34,712 nt of DNA from NCBI GenBank assembly GCA_032164295.1, contig JAJHTX010000017.1, positions 1-34,712 on the forward strand, in the 5' to 3' direction. The notes below the pieces were generated by a model. The model had not been told where the DNA came from and made no database searches. It saw nothing but the letters and a program-made list of their open reading frames with translations. Every line of letters starts with the position of its first letter. The stretch's first letter is position 1. The translations under genes were made by a program, and so were the position numbers. Positions 1 to 9,684 of the stretch are shown here, piece after piece. The DNA comes from Inonotus obliquus. Its lineage: Eukaryota > Basidiomycota > Agaricomycetes > Hymenochaetales > Hymenochaetaceae.

Positions 1-612
1 TGTATGTTTGTAACCAAAGCTAGAGCCAGCCTCAGTTAAAATATTATAATTAGGCAATAAAGTTTTTAAATAAAAATCTTCTCTATCTATTAATTTTTTA
101 TTATTTTCCTTATTAACTATTTCAGGAAACAACTCTAAAATTAAAAATGCAAAGTTAGATAGTTTATATTTTCGAACTGCAAATTTTACAACTTTACTCC
201 CTCTAAAATACATTAAATGGTTAGAAAATCTCGCAAAAAATCTACCTGTGGAAGCCGAACCGATATAATAATCTAAAGTAACCTTGTTTAAAATTAAATA
301 AACACCACTAAGACCTTTAGTTTCACTTAGAATTTTATTTCTTGTTTCATTTAAATGTAAATCTTCATAAGAATATACTGGAGTTAATTTATGTTCTAGG
401 GTAAAACTAACTAATACCTTAGATTTATCATTTAAATTTAACTTTAAATTATTAGACAAAGGTGTAGAGCTTAATAAATTAGTACTATTAGAAAGATTTC
501 TTTTTTGAAAAAAAATTTTATTGTTATTTAAAATAAAATTTTTTTTGTTATTATATTTGAATAAATTTTGATTGTTAATATTAAAATTAGACCATTTTGG
601 GCTATGTTTATA
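1..612 (-). CDS. GIY-YIG homing endonuclease in cob intron 2 (partial, runs off window)
   Basis: The reading frame of cob exon 2 continues without a stop to the window edge. About 60 Asn/Lys-rich linker residues are followed by a GIY-YIG nuclease core: GVYLILNKV (about 291-320) and YYIGSAS (about 258-280), then the helix [11 protein letters not shown] with its conserved Arg. Family members nick or cleave intronless alleles to spread their intron. The C-terminal DNA-binding part (NUMOD-type repeats in relatives) lies outside the window; the last visible residues, [10 protein letters not shown], resemble the start of such a repeat. There is no ATG, so it is probably made as an exon fusion and then processed. 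Confidence 0.85.
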
Positions 613-2739
613 ACCCAGGAAAGCGGTAGCAATCATAACAATGAACATTATAACTCCAATAGTCCAAACTAATGTTCTAGGTGTTTTATATGAACTATAA
701 AATAAACCTCTGGCAATATGCAATAAGTAGTTGTTATTTTGATAAAAAAATTAATATCAAAAAGTAATCCCAAGGTTTTAAATAAATTAAAGATTACTTC
801 TTAATTTTTCAATTAAGTTCAGATCATATCATACTCCATAATTAAGATTAAATTAAACTACTTTCTTAAATAAATAATATTAATTAAAGAGTATTAGCGT
901 GTGATCGTTGAGGATCCTACTTTAGTAAATATTTGGTTTCCTGCTGATTGTCCAATCTTTAAATTTTTTACTTTTAAAAAGTATTTAAAGCTTTAAGAAG
1001 TTTCCAGCATACAGCTAATTGCTATTTATAAAATTTAGTAGAAATTAATATAAATAGGCCCATTAAATTTTAATAACAATAAATTAATTAATTAATCTAA
1101 TTGAGATTTACTAATAGATTTAGAATATAAAGTATATTTACCTTTAAAAATTTTATTTGTGTCAATATAATTTTTTATGGAACTGACAGAATTTAAACCT
1201 ATAGCTTTACCACCTTCTCTATAACTATAAAAAGGAGAACCAGGTATTTCTATACAATCTTTGTAAATATATACTTTATATCCTTTTTTTACTTCCTTTT
1301 TGTAATGAATATTCTTTAGCTAAGGTAAAATGACTTTTTCCAGATTGAATATCAAAAATAGGTTTAATATCAAAAAGAGTTTGTATTTCTTCAAGTTCTA
1401 AAAAATCTATGACATTTGAGAAATATCTTTTTGACTTCATAATATTAGATAATTTTAGTAAAATTGTTTTACCTTGAGGTATGTTATAATAACCATGTAC
1501 AATTAAAAATAAACCTAAACCCCATATTTTAAAATCTACACCTTTTCTACTTAAAAATTTTAATTTGTTAAAAAACGGATAAATATATTGAAAAAGAACA
1601 TCTGTATTTGTAATTGACAAGGTATAAGCTTTAGATTTTTTACTTATAGCACATTCAGTTTTACTAGGTATAAACAAGTTATTGTAATTAGGAGATATTT
1701 CTATATTTTGTAAAAAAATAGCAATAGCTTCTAATATTTGTTTATCTTTTTGAGTAATTGAAAATATTGCTCTAGTATTAGTAAAATGAAACGAATCATC
1801 TCCTTCTACAAATCCTAATAACCAATATTTATTAACCATGTCACTAGTTAAAATATAATCGTCATATTTAGTTCTTAAATTACTCTTACCGTTTTTAAGG
1901 TTAAGTATTTTTTCAAAGGTGTTTTGATCTATTTTATATCCTTTTTCTTTAGCGACTTTCTTTAAAGAAACTCCTTCTTTCCAATCTTTGTAATTTAATT
2001 GTTTGTGAGTTAATAAAGGATACTTATCAAAAATAGGTATTAATATGTTTACAATTGTTTGAAAAGCATGTATTCTATAGCTACATGTTTGTCCTTGAAT
2101 GTTTACTATACCTATACCTAAAATATTTCTAATATTAAACAACACAGCGGAATCATCAATATGAAGAGTAATTTGAAAAACAAAATGTACTTCACTGTTG
2201 TTTTTAGTTTTTATTAAAAAACAACCTTCAGCATCTGTAAAACCAACAAACCATTGTAGAAACTTTTCATCATAATTTAATATTTCTTTATCTATATTAT
2301 TTATATTTAAAGAGTTTTGTATAGATTTAAACATAGTTAAAAATTGATTTAGTTTTTCATTATTAAAAAAATCTATTATAGTAGACCTATTAGTAAAATT
2401 AATATTAGAGTTAAAATATTCAAATTTATTGTAAAAATATAAATTTAACATTTGAGCATACACAAAAATAAAGAAGAATGAAGCTACATTAGCGTGAGTA
2501 TATCTTAAAATATAACCAGCATTAACATCTCTCATAATATGTTCTACACTATTAAAAGCTAAATCAACATGTGGTGTATAATGCATAGCAAGAAATACAC
2601 CAGTTAAAATTTGAAGTACCAAACAAGCACCTAGTAAGGAACCGAAGTTCCATAAATAACTAAGATTAGCTGGTTGAGGTGAATCAACCATATATGAATT
2701 TACTAATCTTAAAAACGATTGGGACTTTAACAATCTCAT
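613..2739 (-). CDS. cob: cytochrome b, exons 1 and 2 (gene incomplete in window)
   Basis: Apocytochrome b, the bc1 complex (III) subunit that binds both b hemes in the inner membrane. Exon 1 is 2739-2455 (95 codons, MRLLKS to FVYA). It has the N-terminal [17 protein letters not shown] segment and the TM helix with the first heme-ligand His in AMHYTPH. Exon 2 is 720 to about 613 ([15 protein letters not shown] to AFLG). Joining GCT to CAT gives FVYA-HIARGL, as in the family. The 3' end of exon 2 is uncertain by up to 3 nt (GGT or GGTTAT). Remaining exons lie left of the window. ATG 2739 is preferred over the in-frame ATG at 2784 because cytochrome b homology begins at MRLLKS. Confidence 0.95.
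1092..1283 (-). pseudogene. out-of-frame C-terminal NUMOD1-like module of the cob intron 1 endonuclease
   Basis: After the 7-A run at 1290-1284 (minus strand), the alternative frame reads [18 protein letters not shown], then [19 protein letters not shown], to a TAA at 1092. The plan 'VYIYKD ... SI..YIDT.K.FKGKY.L' resembles the NUMOD1/helix-turn-helix tail of intron-encoded endonucleases. One indel in the homopolymer would join it to the LAGLIDADG protein. It could be a real frameshift, a sequencing error, or slippage. Confidence 0.6.
1276..2454 (-). CDS. LAGLIDADG homing endonuclease, cob intron 1
   Basis: In-frame continuation of cob exon 1, about 392 intron-encoded residues. Two LAGLIDADG motifs: [11 protein letters not shown] (about 2250-2220) and [11 protein letters not shown] (about 1820-1790). 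Both acidic residues are present; the second motif has Asp where the terminal Gly is usual. Such proteins cut the intronless cob allele and/or act as maturases. The frame closes with TAA at 1276 right after a run of seven A. The +1 frame then encodes a further conserved-looking module (next entry), so this version appears truncated. Confidence 0.88.
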   Translation of the reverse strand, partial: QMLNLYFYNKFEYFNSNINFTNRSTIIDFFNNEKLNQFLTMFKSIQNSLNINNIDKEILNYDEKFLQWFVGFTDAEGCFLIKTKNNSEVHFVFQITLHIDDSAVLFNIRNILGIGIVNIQGQTCSYRIHAFQTIVNILIPIFDKYPLLTHKQLNYKDWKEGVSLKKVAKEKGYKIDQNTFEKILNLKNGKSNLRTKYDDYILTSDMVNKYWLLGFVEGDDSFHFTNTRAIFSITQKDKQILEAIAIFLQNIEISPNYNNLFIPSKTECAISKKSKAYTLSITNTDVLFQYIYPFFNKLKFLSRKGVDFKIWGLGLFLIVHGYYNIPQGKTILLKLSNIMKSKRYFSNVIDFLELEEIQTLFDIKPIFDIQSGKSHFTLAKEYSLQKGSKKRI

Positions 2740-2784
2740 AAATTTAAAGTTAAATAAACAAAGTATAAACTTATATCTTTCCAA

Positions 2785-3386
2785 TTGTCCGAGACCTTAA
2801 AAAGTAAATACAGTAATATAGTATTTGGATAGCTTAAATTAGATTTATTGTTAAGATTTAATCTTGTGCAAAAAAAAAGATAAGCCTAAACAAGACAAAA
2901 TTATTTAACACCTTATTAATAAAATAGTTTAAATAAGGGTAATTATAATTATTCTGTGTTTGTTTGGTGTTATTTTTATACCTCAGGTTAATCAATAAAG
3001 GTTGTGAATATATAGATAGAACCGAATCCTCTAAGTCTAAAATTTTAAATAAAAAACTTATAACGTAATTTTAATAAAAACTTTATCTGATAGTATTTAT
3101 TAGGGTTAAATAGTAATTAAACTATTAACCTATAATAAAATACTTTTAAATAAGTATTGTTTAACATTTACAGTTTTAGATTTTGAAAAAAAAACAAAAA
3201 ATTTGTTGGTTTTGGTTATAAGCCCTTTTAATTTCATTGGGTCGCTATCCTTTTTAAAATTTTAGAATCAAACAAAGTTTGTTTTTATTTGGTTTAATCG
3301 TTTTAAAGCGTATAGCTGTAGTATGCTAGTCATAAGGTGAAAAAGGATTTACTTTTTTTTTGTTTGTTTTAAATTTTAATTTCTTA
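2785..3386. other. intergenic region upstream of cob
   Basis: About 600 nt, strongly AT-rich, no credible ORF or tRNA. Contains short inverted repeats (e.g. aacacc near 2908 and ggtgtt near 2966) and poly-A/T runs. It probably includes the 5' leader of cob; no promoter motif could be assigned. Confidence 0.6.
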
Positions 3387-3457
3387 TAAGCCCAAGAAGA
3401 TTTGAACTTCTACAGATTCCTCATCAAGAAATTATTCTACCCTTAAATTATAGGCTT
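3387..3457 (-). tRNA. trnI: tRNA-Ile (GAU)
   Basis: 71-nt cloverleaf. The acceptor arm AAGCCTA pairs with TGGGCTT (one G-U). Anticodon stem ATTTC/GGAAT closes loop TTGATGA, giving anticodon GAT. T arm AGAAG-TTCAAAT-CTTCT. Confidence 0.86.
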
Positions 3458-3513
3458 TTTTTTTATTTAATAAAATTTAACTTTATTATTTTAAATAACA
3501 AAACATTTTTTTT

Positions 3514-3601
3514 CGGGCACTGTGAGATTTGAACTCACGACTTCTAACAGAAGTTCTCGTTTTCAAGACGAGTGCCATAAACCAGACTCGACCAAATACC
3601 C
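3514..3601 (-). tRNA. trnS: tRNA-Ser (UGA)
   Basis: 88-nt class II tRNA. Acceptor GGGTATT/AGTGCCC, anticodon arm CTCGT-CTTGAAA-ACGAG (anticodon TGA), a long variable hairpin AACTTCTGTTAGAAGT, and T arm GTGAG-TTCAAAT-CTCAC. Confidence 0.93.
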
Positions 3602-3869
3602 TTTAAAACATATTAATAAAATTTAATTTTGGTTTACTTTCTTTAAACAAGCTTTAATTAAAAAACTTAAAATTTAAATATTGTTATTTTAACAATATAA
3701 AATAAAACTCTTAATAATATATGTTTTATATATTTCAGTCAAGGTTGAAAGTTCAAACTAAAAAAGAAAACAAAATCATAATAATTTAATTTAGCCTTAA
3801 AATTTTATAATTACAAATTTTCAGTTACATTAAAAATAAAAAATTATAAAGGAAGAGTAATTAAATAAG

Positions 3870-3942
3870 AGGTATCAAGAGGAATTGAACCTCTGAAAAA
3901 AGTATTAACAGTACCCCGCATTAACCACTCTGCCATGACACC
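3870..3942 (-). tRNA. trnN: tRNA-Asn (GUU)
   Basis: Acceptor GGTGTCA/TGATACC, anticodon stem GGGTA/TACTT around loop CTGTTAA (anticodon GTT), T arm AGAGG-TTCAATT-CCTCT. The anticodon stem contains G-U pairs, so ends are set by the acceptor and T arms. Confidence 0.86.
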
Positions 3943-4054
3943 TTGTGTTTTTTTGTAAAAAAAAAAATTGGTTTCAAATTTTTTTATTCCTCTGTTACTC
4001 AATTTAAAGTGTAAAAATTTAATATAAAAATTAATTTTTTTTTTTATTTTTTTA

Positions 4055-4127
4055 TATGATAGACGCGACTCGAACACGCAAGCTCTCCCACCCAAAGGGA
4101 GCGACAAACCAGTTTGTCTTCTATCAT
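4055..4127 (-). tRNA. trnP: tRNA-Pro (UGG)
   Basis: Perfect acceptor ATGATAG/CTATCAT. Anticodon arm CTCCC-TTTGGGT-GGGAG gives TGG. T arm GCGTG-TTCGAGT-CGCGT. 73 nt with discriminator A. Confidence 0.93.
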
Positions 4128-4338
4128 TTAAATAAAACTCTTACTCTTTTAAGTAAACTTTAAATGTACCTATTTTGTTAGTTTTTAATATTAAATTTTA
4201 ATTAAAAATTTTTATTTTATTGTATTAAAAACTAGTATTAACTTTTAAATTTTTATATACAAAAACACAAGATAAAAAATAAATTGAAAACAAAATATTT
4301 AATTACAATAAACAAAAGTAATTAAATAACAAACGTCT

Positions 4339-4412
4339 TAAGACCGAAGGGAATTGAACCCTTATAATATCCATTATGAGCGAACTGCATTAACCTATTA
4401 TGCTACAGTCTT
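4339..4412 (-). tRNA. trnM: tRNA-Met (CAU)
   Basis: Acceptor AAGACTG/CGGTCTT, D stem GCAT/ATGC, anticodon loop CTCATAA (CAT), T arm AAGGG-TTCAATT-CCCTT. Initiator versus elongator identity cannot be settled from this window. Confidence 0.91.
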
Positions 4413-4536
4413 TTTTTTCCCTCTTAAACTAAAGAAAATAGATCAAATTTATTATTATATTTTAAATTTTTATCTTTTCTTTTTGTAATTTTTATCTTTA
4501 AATAAAAAAAATTTTTATTTTTATTTTATTTTTTTT

Positions 4537-4620
4537 TGAGCAGTAAAGGAATCGAACCTTTTACGGCTATACACCAATTCTTTTACAGAGAACCACCATT
4601 ACCAATCGGATCACCTGCCC
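4537..4620 (-). tRNA. trnY: tRNA-Tyr (GUA)
   Basis: 84-nt tRNA with a long variable arm, as expected for fungal mitochondrial tRNA-Tyr. Anticodon loop CTGTAAA (GTA). T arm AAAGG-TTCGATT-CCTTT. Acceptor GGGCAGG/ACTGCTC with one mismatch at the inner end. Confidence 0.9.
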
Positions 4621-5037
4621 TACTTTTTTATTAGATGTTACAGTAATAACACACTACAATATACAGATAGTATTTCTTATAAGTAAAAAAAATTTTTATT
4701 TGTTGTTTAATCAAAAAAAAGGAGATTGGATACAATGAAGATTTTGTTTGTTTTTAACAAACTTTGTTTTGTTTTTTTTTATTTAATAAATAGCAAATTC
4801 TTTCACAACAAAAAAACATATAACATAACAATAAGATTCTTTTGTTTATAAATTTTACGTTTAAAAACTTAACCTTAAACAATTTCTATGATGTTATTAA
4901 TATTAATTTTAAATTAAATAAAAATATTTCTTTAGTTATAAAAAAAATTTTTTGTTTTTATTATAATTAAATGTTTTAGGTTAATAGGGTTAAAACAAAC
5001 CTATTGTTTTATTATATAAAAAAATTTCAATTTTTTT
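4621..5037. other. intergenic region between cox2 and trnY
   Basis: About 415 nt of AT-rich sequence with A and T runs. No ORF, tRNA or convincing repeat seen. It would hold the cox2 3' UTR. Confidence 0.6.
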
Positions 5038-8000
5038 TTAAAGAGAATCTAAGAAACTTAAATAATTTTCAACTGAAACTGCTTCTATTGCTGTAGGCAT
5101 AAATCCATGATATACACCACAAATTTCTGAACATTGACCATAGAACACTCCCGTTCTTTCAGTTAATAAAGAAGCTTGGTTTAATCTACCAGGACAAGCA
5201 TCTATTTTTAAACCTAAAGAAGGGACAGCATAATCATGAATTACATCTGCACCTGTCACTATTAATCTAATATGTGTATCAACAGGTACTACTACTCTAT
5301 TGTCTACATCTAATAATCTAAATTGACCTAACTCTAAATCTGATTCTGGTATCATATATGAATCAAATTCAATAGGGTCTCCGCTTTCTGTCACATAATC
5401 GCTATATTCAAAACTCCAATACCATTGATGCTAGATATTTCTATCTAATCGACTGTACATTAAGCAATATAATTTGCCATATTTTAAAAAAAGTTTAAAA
5501 TAGGATTATATCACCCACCAGTGACCCAGTCTGTTGCAATAAGCGATATAACAAATAAACTCACTTACTGACAGTCTTGTACTATGAAACGGTATTAATT
5601 TCAATATAGTATTTTAACTGTTTTCACTAGTGTCGCCAAAGGAAAATACATACATAAATATAAACATATAATTTAAAATTAAAATTTAGACTATAAAATT
5701 CTATTTTACAAATGTTTTCCTTAAAGAATTCTGTCGAATTCTTAGAGATTATATAATAAAATTATCTCACGACTATCACATATTTGTACTTTTTATTAAT
5801 CATTTGATTAACTTTAAATTAATTAAGTTAAAAACAAAACAAAAAGCGAGTAAAAAGAACTTGATAATACATTATCTTCGCAAATCTGATTTTAAATTAG
5901 AAAAAGAAAAAGCAAACGACATAAGCTAATTAAAATGATCAAAACAAACAAAATTCTTTATTTAGAAGGTATACCTAATTTATAATACATAGAAACATGT
6001 ATAAAGGGTAAAATTAAAGTTTCTAACTTAGAAATAGAATTTTTTTTAATATAAATAGAATATTTATTTTTAAGAGTTATTTTTTGGATTGTGCAATCTA
6101 AATCAAATTTATTTTTAAAAACGGTAGCGAGATAAACCACTTCAGTGTAAGTAAAACTATTACAAGAAATTCTTACACCACCTCTACCCCCTGTGCTTGG
6201 AACAAAAGATCCCTCGTCGCAAATCCAAACAGCTAAAGTTAAAGGTGTAATATAATTTTCAATATTAGATGAAACTATTTTTTTTCCTTTTTTATAAAAT
6301 AAATTATAAACCCAAACTAAACTCCTAAAGGTGAAAGTATTAAACTCATAACCAGAATAAATTTTATTAAGTCCTTTAATTGTTCTTGTAAATTTTCTAG
6401 GTTTATTGTTACTACAATATCCTTTTTTTAAAAAGAATTCGTATAAACTAAATAAATATTCTTTGTGTATAATACTTTGTTTAATACACAATCTAACCCC
6501 TTCACCACTTCTATTTATAGCATAACCGTCTCCTAGTAATAAACCAAAAACAATAGAAATTACATCAATATTATGCGGGCCTACCCGTTTGATAGCTCTA
6601 CATTGCGTGTGAAAAGATTTATTAAACCCATATAATAAATAATTTGAGCTTAATGTTTTCTTATGGTAAAATTTTTTTAAAGGACAAATTATTTTTGAGG
6701 ATAGTATTAAGTTGTTTTTACCTAGATTGTTTTTCCAGGTGTCTTTTTTTTTATTTAAAATATATGATTTCAGGCCATTTAAACAAAAACCTGTTACTTT
6801 GATTGTAATTGTTGGTGAAATTACTTCATCTAATAAATAAAGTAATCGGAAAGAAGGAAAAGCAATAGCGATTAAAATTAAAGCGGGAGTTACTGTCCAA
6901 ATTAGTTCAATTAATGTCGATCAAATAAATAGTTTCCTATTTAAACGGACTAAATCTTCATCCTTATTTAATTTATGTCCCTTTGGGACCAAGGATGTTT
7001 CGCGTATAATCTCTGAGGATCCTACTCTCTTTACTTGGTTAAAGATTTGGTTACCTGCTGATTGTCCAATCTCTAAAATTATCACTTTTATAAAGTACTT
7101 AAAGCTCTAAGGAGTTTCCAGCATATAGCGAAATTTTATATTCACAGTTTTTTTAAATCTAAAATTATTGAGATGAAAATCTATACCGATCTTTATATAT
7201 TTCACCTGAATTTTTATATCTCGTTACAGTACTTTTACTTATTCCTAAAAAATTTGCTGCTTTTCTTATTGAAATAAAACAACCTATTAATTTAAAACCT
7301 TCCTTATCACATTTTTCATAAATATTAACAGAACTACCATTTGTTACACTCATTTTTAATAAAGTTTCATCTGAATGTTTTCTACCTAAAGCTTTTTGTC
7401 TCATCAGTTCTTTAGTTTCTTCTGAATGAGTTTTGCCAAATAAAGAGTTATTTACACCTCCTTTTTTTAAACTCAACAGTTCTTTAGTTTCTTCTGAATG
7501 AGATTTGCCAAATAAAGGAGACTTGTCCTTCACACATACTCCTTTTAATGCTTTACTTATTTTAGCTTTAGTTTCTTCTGAATGTTTATGATTTAAAGAA
7601 CTTCCGGCAACTTTTAATAAATTATACTTAGGTTCTAACTTCTCAAAATAATACAGTTCTCTTTGATTTAACTCATAATTATCGCAATACTCTAAAATAG
7701 TTAAGTAAAAATTAGAATAACCATATTTAATTAACGCTCTACTTATTATTAAAGCGTCTCTATTTTTTAGATAACTAAAACTAAAATATTTAATAAATCT
7801 TTTGGATAAATCTTTAGATTGTCCCACATAAATATCTTTTGTAAGTTTATTAATCCACATATAAATACCTGATTTACCTTTATTTTCTTTAATTATAGTT
7901 TGTTTTACAGAAAAAGGATCTTCATATTTTTTTATCGGGTGCGGTTCACTATTAATAATTTGATTATTAGCTAAAGTACTGTAAGAACAAATAAAAATTT

Positions 8001-8313
8001 TATTTAACATTAATTTATTAGATTTAAAACACTTTTGAAACGGCACTAACCTACCGTGATTAAGATATTTGTGTGCTATAGGATTATTTTTATAATTATA
8101 TGAATAAACTATAGTACCTAATACCCAGAAAACAGAGATACAAATGATAACTATATAGAAGAATAAAGTATTATGTAATTCAACAATACCTGTAAAGCCT
8201 GGTGCTGCACTATCTTGAAAGCCAATTTGCCAAGGTTCAGGTGCATCATTTAAAATTTTATTTAAAAATAATACATTTAAATCAAAACCTTTGCCAATTA
8301 AATTATAATTCAT
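5038..8313 (-). CDS. cox2: cytochrome c oxidase subunit 2 (3 exons)
   Basis: Complex IV subunit that carries the CuA centre and accepts electrons from cytochrome c. Exons: 8313-8053 (MNYNLIGKG to KYLNHG), 6917-6789 (TLIELIW to IKVTG), 5430-5038 ([11 protein letters not shown] to SFLDSL). Joined length is 260 aa with all phases consistent. The first exon has the N-terminal TM hairpin and [10 protein letters not shown]; exon 3 carries the CuA site [15 protein letters not shown] (Cys, Glu, Cys, His, Met). Both introns follow a T and end in G. ATG 8313 fits the family start. Confidence 0.97.
5431..6788 (-). mobile_element. group I intron, cox2 intron 2
   Basis: 1358 nt inserted between GGT (Gly) and CAT (His of HQWYW). 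Its 3' core is of a different type from most introns here and nearly matches cox1 intron 5: + strand cgactgtacattaagca (near 5450), accagtgacccagtctgt (5517-5534) and gttttcactagtgt (about 5620). Intron end is G. Subgroup not assigned. Confidence 0.82.
5958..6788 (-). CDS. LAGLIDADG (type 2) homing endonuclease, cox2 intron 2
   Basis: The frame is open from cox2 exon 2 through the whole intron 5' half (about 276 residues) but has no ATG or other likely start before the LAGLIDADG core, so start-codon ORF callers see only its C-terminal half. After a Lys/Asn-rich linker come [17 protein letters not shown] and motif 1 [10 protein letters not shown] (about 6560-6525), then [21 protein letters not shown] residues, and motif 2 [11 protein letters not shown] (about 6235-6200). 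Ends KLGIPSK. Matches the single-chain two-motif class common in fungal mitochondria, likely a site-specific nuclease for the cox2 junction. Confidence 0.87.
   Translation of the reverse strand, partial: FCLNGLKSYILNKKKDTWKNNLGKNNLILSSKIICPLKKFYHKKTLSSNYLLYGFNKSFHTQCRAIKRVGPHNIDVISIVFGLLLGDGYAINRSGEGVRLCIKQSIIHKEYLFSLYEFFLKKGYCSNNKPRKFTRTIKGLNKIYSGYEFNTFTFRSLVWVYNLFYKKGKKIVSSNIENYITPLTLAVWICDEGSFVPSTGGRGGVRISCNSFTYTEVVYLATVFKNKFDLDCTIQKITLKNKYSIYIKKNSISKLETLILPFIHVSMYYKLGIPSK
6918..8052 (-). mobile_element. group I intron, cox2 intron 1
   Basis: 1135 nt between GGT (NHG) and ACA (TLIEL). Ends in G at 6918. The common core lies 3' of the ORF: AGTTTCCAGCATATAGCG region (about 7110-7132), rejoined by CAGCAGGTAACC (about 7065-7050) and AGGATCCTCAGAGATTATA (about 7024-7004). 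Confidence 0.87.
7165..8052 (-). CDS. GIY-YIG homing endonuclease with NUMOD repeats, cox2 intron 1
   Basis: In-frame extension of cox2 exon 1. GIY-YIG nuclease core: [20 protein letters not shown] with following Arg (SKRF), [11 protein letters not shown], and the Glu-containing [19 protein letters not shown]-terminal DNA-binding part: NUMOD3-type repeats [34 protein letters not shown] and HSDETLLKM, then a helix-turn-helix tail ([23 protein letters not shown]). The full module set is intact, so it is probably active. Family role: cleavage of intronless cox2 followed by intron copying. Confidence 0.93.
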   Translation of the reverse strand, partial: RLVPFQKCFKSNKLMLNKIFICSYSTLANNQIINSEPHPIKKYEDPFSVKQTIIKENKGKSGIYMWINKLTKDIYVGQSKDLSKRFIKYFSFSYLKNRDALIISRALIKYGYSNFYLTILEYCDNYELNQRELYYFEKLEPKYNLLKVAGSSLNHKHSEETKAKISKALKGVCVKDKSPLFGKSHSEETKELLSLKKGGVNNSLFGKTHSEETKELMRQKALGRKHSDETLLKMSVTNGSSVNIYEKCDKEGFKLIGCFISIRKAANFLGISKSTVTRYKNSGEIYKDRYRFSSQ

Positions 8314-9276
8314 TTAGTTTATATTTAAATCGTCTCTTTTAATCTGTTTCTTTTTTAATTTGACTTTAAATTTATTACTAATCTTTATTTAAGATTGTTT
8401 AATTTAATAATTAAATAGCTCTAAAGGAAAATAACTAATAAAATCATTTAAAAAGAATAAACAAATTAAAATTAAGCTTAAACAAATTCTTTTATTATTA
8501 ACTTTGCTTGTTTTTTTAGTTTTCTTTGTTATTTACAACTAAAAACTTTTAAAACCAAAAGCACGCCTTTGATAAACAAACAAATTGTTTATATCACCCT
8601 TAACTTTGTCTTTATTTTTAATAAAAAAATTAAACCAACTAAAATAAACAAAAATTTGTTTTTAGAAAAGGTTCAAAGTTATAACCACCACAAAAAAATT
8701 TAGTTTTAAATAATACAATTAATTGTTATCATTAAATTTAATTGGTAAATTAATTTGTTTAAAGTTTAAAATAAGTTTAGATGTACAATTTAATAATAAA
8801 ATCAAAGAAGTAAAGGAGTCGAACCTTTTTTTACTTTCCTGTCTTCTTCTGTAATAAAAACAAACAAAAAAGGGATATACAAATAATTTAAAATTAAATA
8901 AGACTAAAGTAAGCTCAATACTTTTACACGTAAAATTTTTGTGTTTAACTGAAAAGTCAAATTTAAATATTTAATTAAAAATTAAAATTAAAACTACTAA
9001 AAAAAATTTCTTTTCTTTTTTTTACTCTAAACTTAGTTGTTGAAAAAAAGGAACAAATAGAGGTAATACCTTTTTAAAGATTTAATTTAATTCCAATATG
9101 GAAGACTTTAATTTTAATCCTTAAATTTAAAATTCAACAATCAAAAATAATAAAAAAGGGTTAAATTTAAATATTAATATATAATAAAATTTTGTAATTT
9201 ATAGTGTTTTAATAAAAAAAAAATTTTTTTTTGTTATATTAATTTCAAAAAAAAAATTTGTAAAATTTTATCTTAA
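8314..9276. other. long intergenic region between atp9 and cox2
   Basis: About 960 nt with no ORF of coding character. Very low GC, with runs such as the A/T tract at 9205-9260. The only recognisable item is a tRNA-like fragment at 8806-8835. It likely contains the atp9 3' UTR and cox2 leader; no promoter consensus could be assigned. Confidence 0.6.
8806..8835 (-). pseudogene. tRNA 3'-half fragment resembling trnY
   Basis: Minus strand reads AAAAAAGGTTCGACTCC followed by TTTACTTCTT: a T arm (AAAGG-TTCGACT-CCTTT) plus part of an acceptor strand. It resembles the 3' half of trnY at 4537-4620 (AAAGGTTCGATTCCTTTACT). No anticodon arm is found upstream, so it looks like a truncated copy. Confidence 0.45.
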
Positions 9277-9498
9277 TTAAGAATATAATAATAAGAATCC
9301 AATCATTAATGAGAAAAGTCCAGTTGCTTCGGCTAAAGCGAAACCTAAAATTGCGTAACTAAATAATTGCCCTTTAATTTGAGGATTTCTAGCTGTAGAT
9401 GCAATTAAGGAAGAGAATATAAGTCCGATACCGGCCCCAGCTCCGATTAATCCAGAACAAGCTAAACCTGCTCCAATGTATTTTGCTGCTGCTAACAT
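9277..9498 (-). CDS. atp9: ATP synthase F0 subunit c
   Basis: 73-aa proteolipid of the c-ring of ATP synthase in the inner membrane. Two TM helices with the polar loop ARNPQIKGQ between them, and the proton-carrying Glu in ALAEATGLF of helix 2. Gly-rich helix 1 ([18 protein letters not shown]) is typical. Length equals that of fungal mitochondrial Atp9. Starts ATG, ends TAA, no intron. Confidence 0.98.
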   Translation of the reverse strand: MLAAAKYIGAGLACSGLIGAGAGIGLIFSSLIASTARNPQIKGQLFSYAILGFALAEATGLFSLMIGFLLLYS

Positions 9499-9684
9499 AG
9501 TTAATTAAAAAAATCAAATAATAGTGTCTAACGCATATATTAAATTTTCTAATAAAAAAAAAATATATACTACTTATATTTTAATATTTGCATTATTTTT
9601 GTAAATTTTGATTTAAAATTAGATTCTTTACATATAGGGGTGTTAAGTTTGATAAATTTAAAAGATATTTTTATATATAATAAA

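Larger units (their letters stand above)
721..2454 (-). mobile_element. group I intron, cob intron 1
   Basis: 1734 nt between exon GCT (2455) and CAT (720). It ends in G, as group I introns do, and the upstream exon ends in T. The 3' part holds the common core: on the minus strand, TTTCCAGCA-type and CAGCAGGAAACC elements (about 1010-935) and GGATCCTCA (about 918-910). The P7 strand differs from the other introns here (CGATCA instead of AGACTA), and the downstream partner changes to TGATCT. Confidence 0.85.

Noticed and set aside
2739..2784. ATG 2784 as the cob start
   Set aside because: The added 15 residues do not match cytochrome b; the family N-terminus is MRLLKS at 2739.
3844..4107. 87-codon minus-strand ORF
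   Set aside because: It lies across trnP and trnN; the cloverleaf structures explain the sequence and the peptide has no family features.
7165..7620. CRISPR-like direct repeats around HSEETK codons
   Set aside because: The repeats are protein-coding NUMOD3 units in frame, without spacers.
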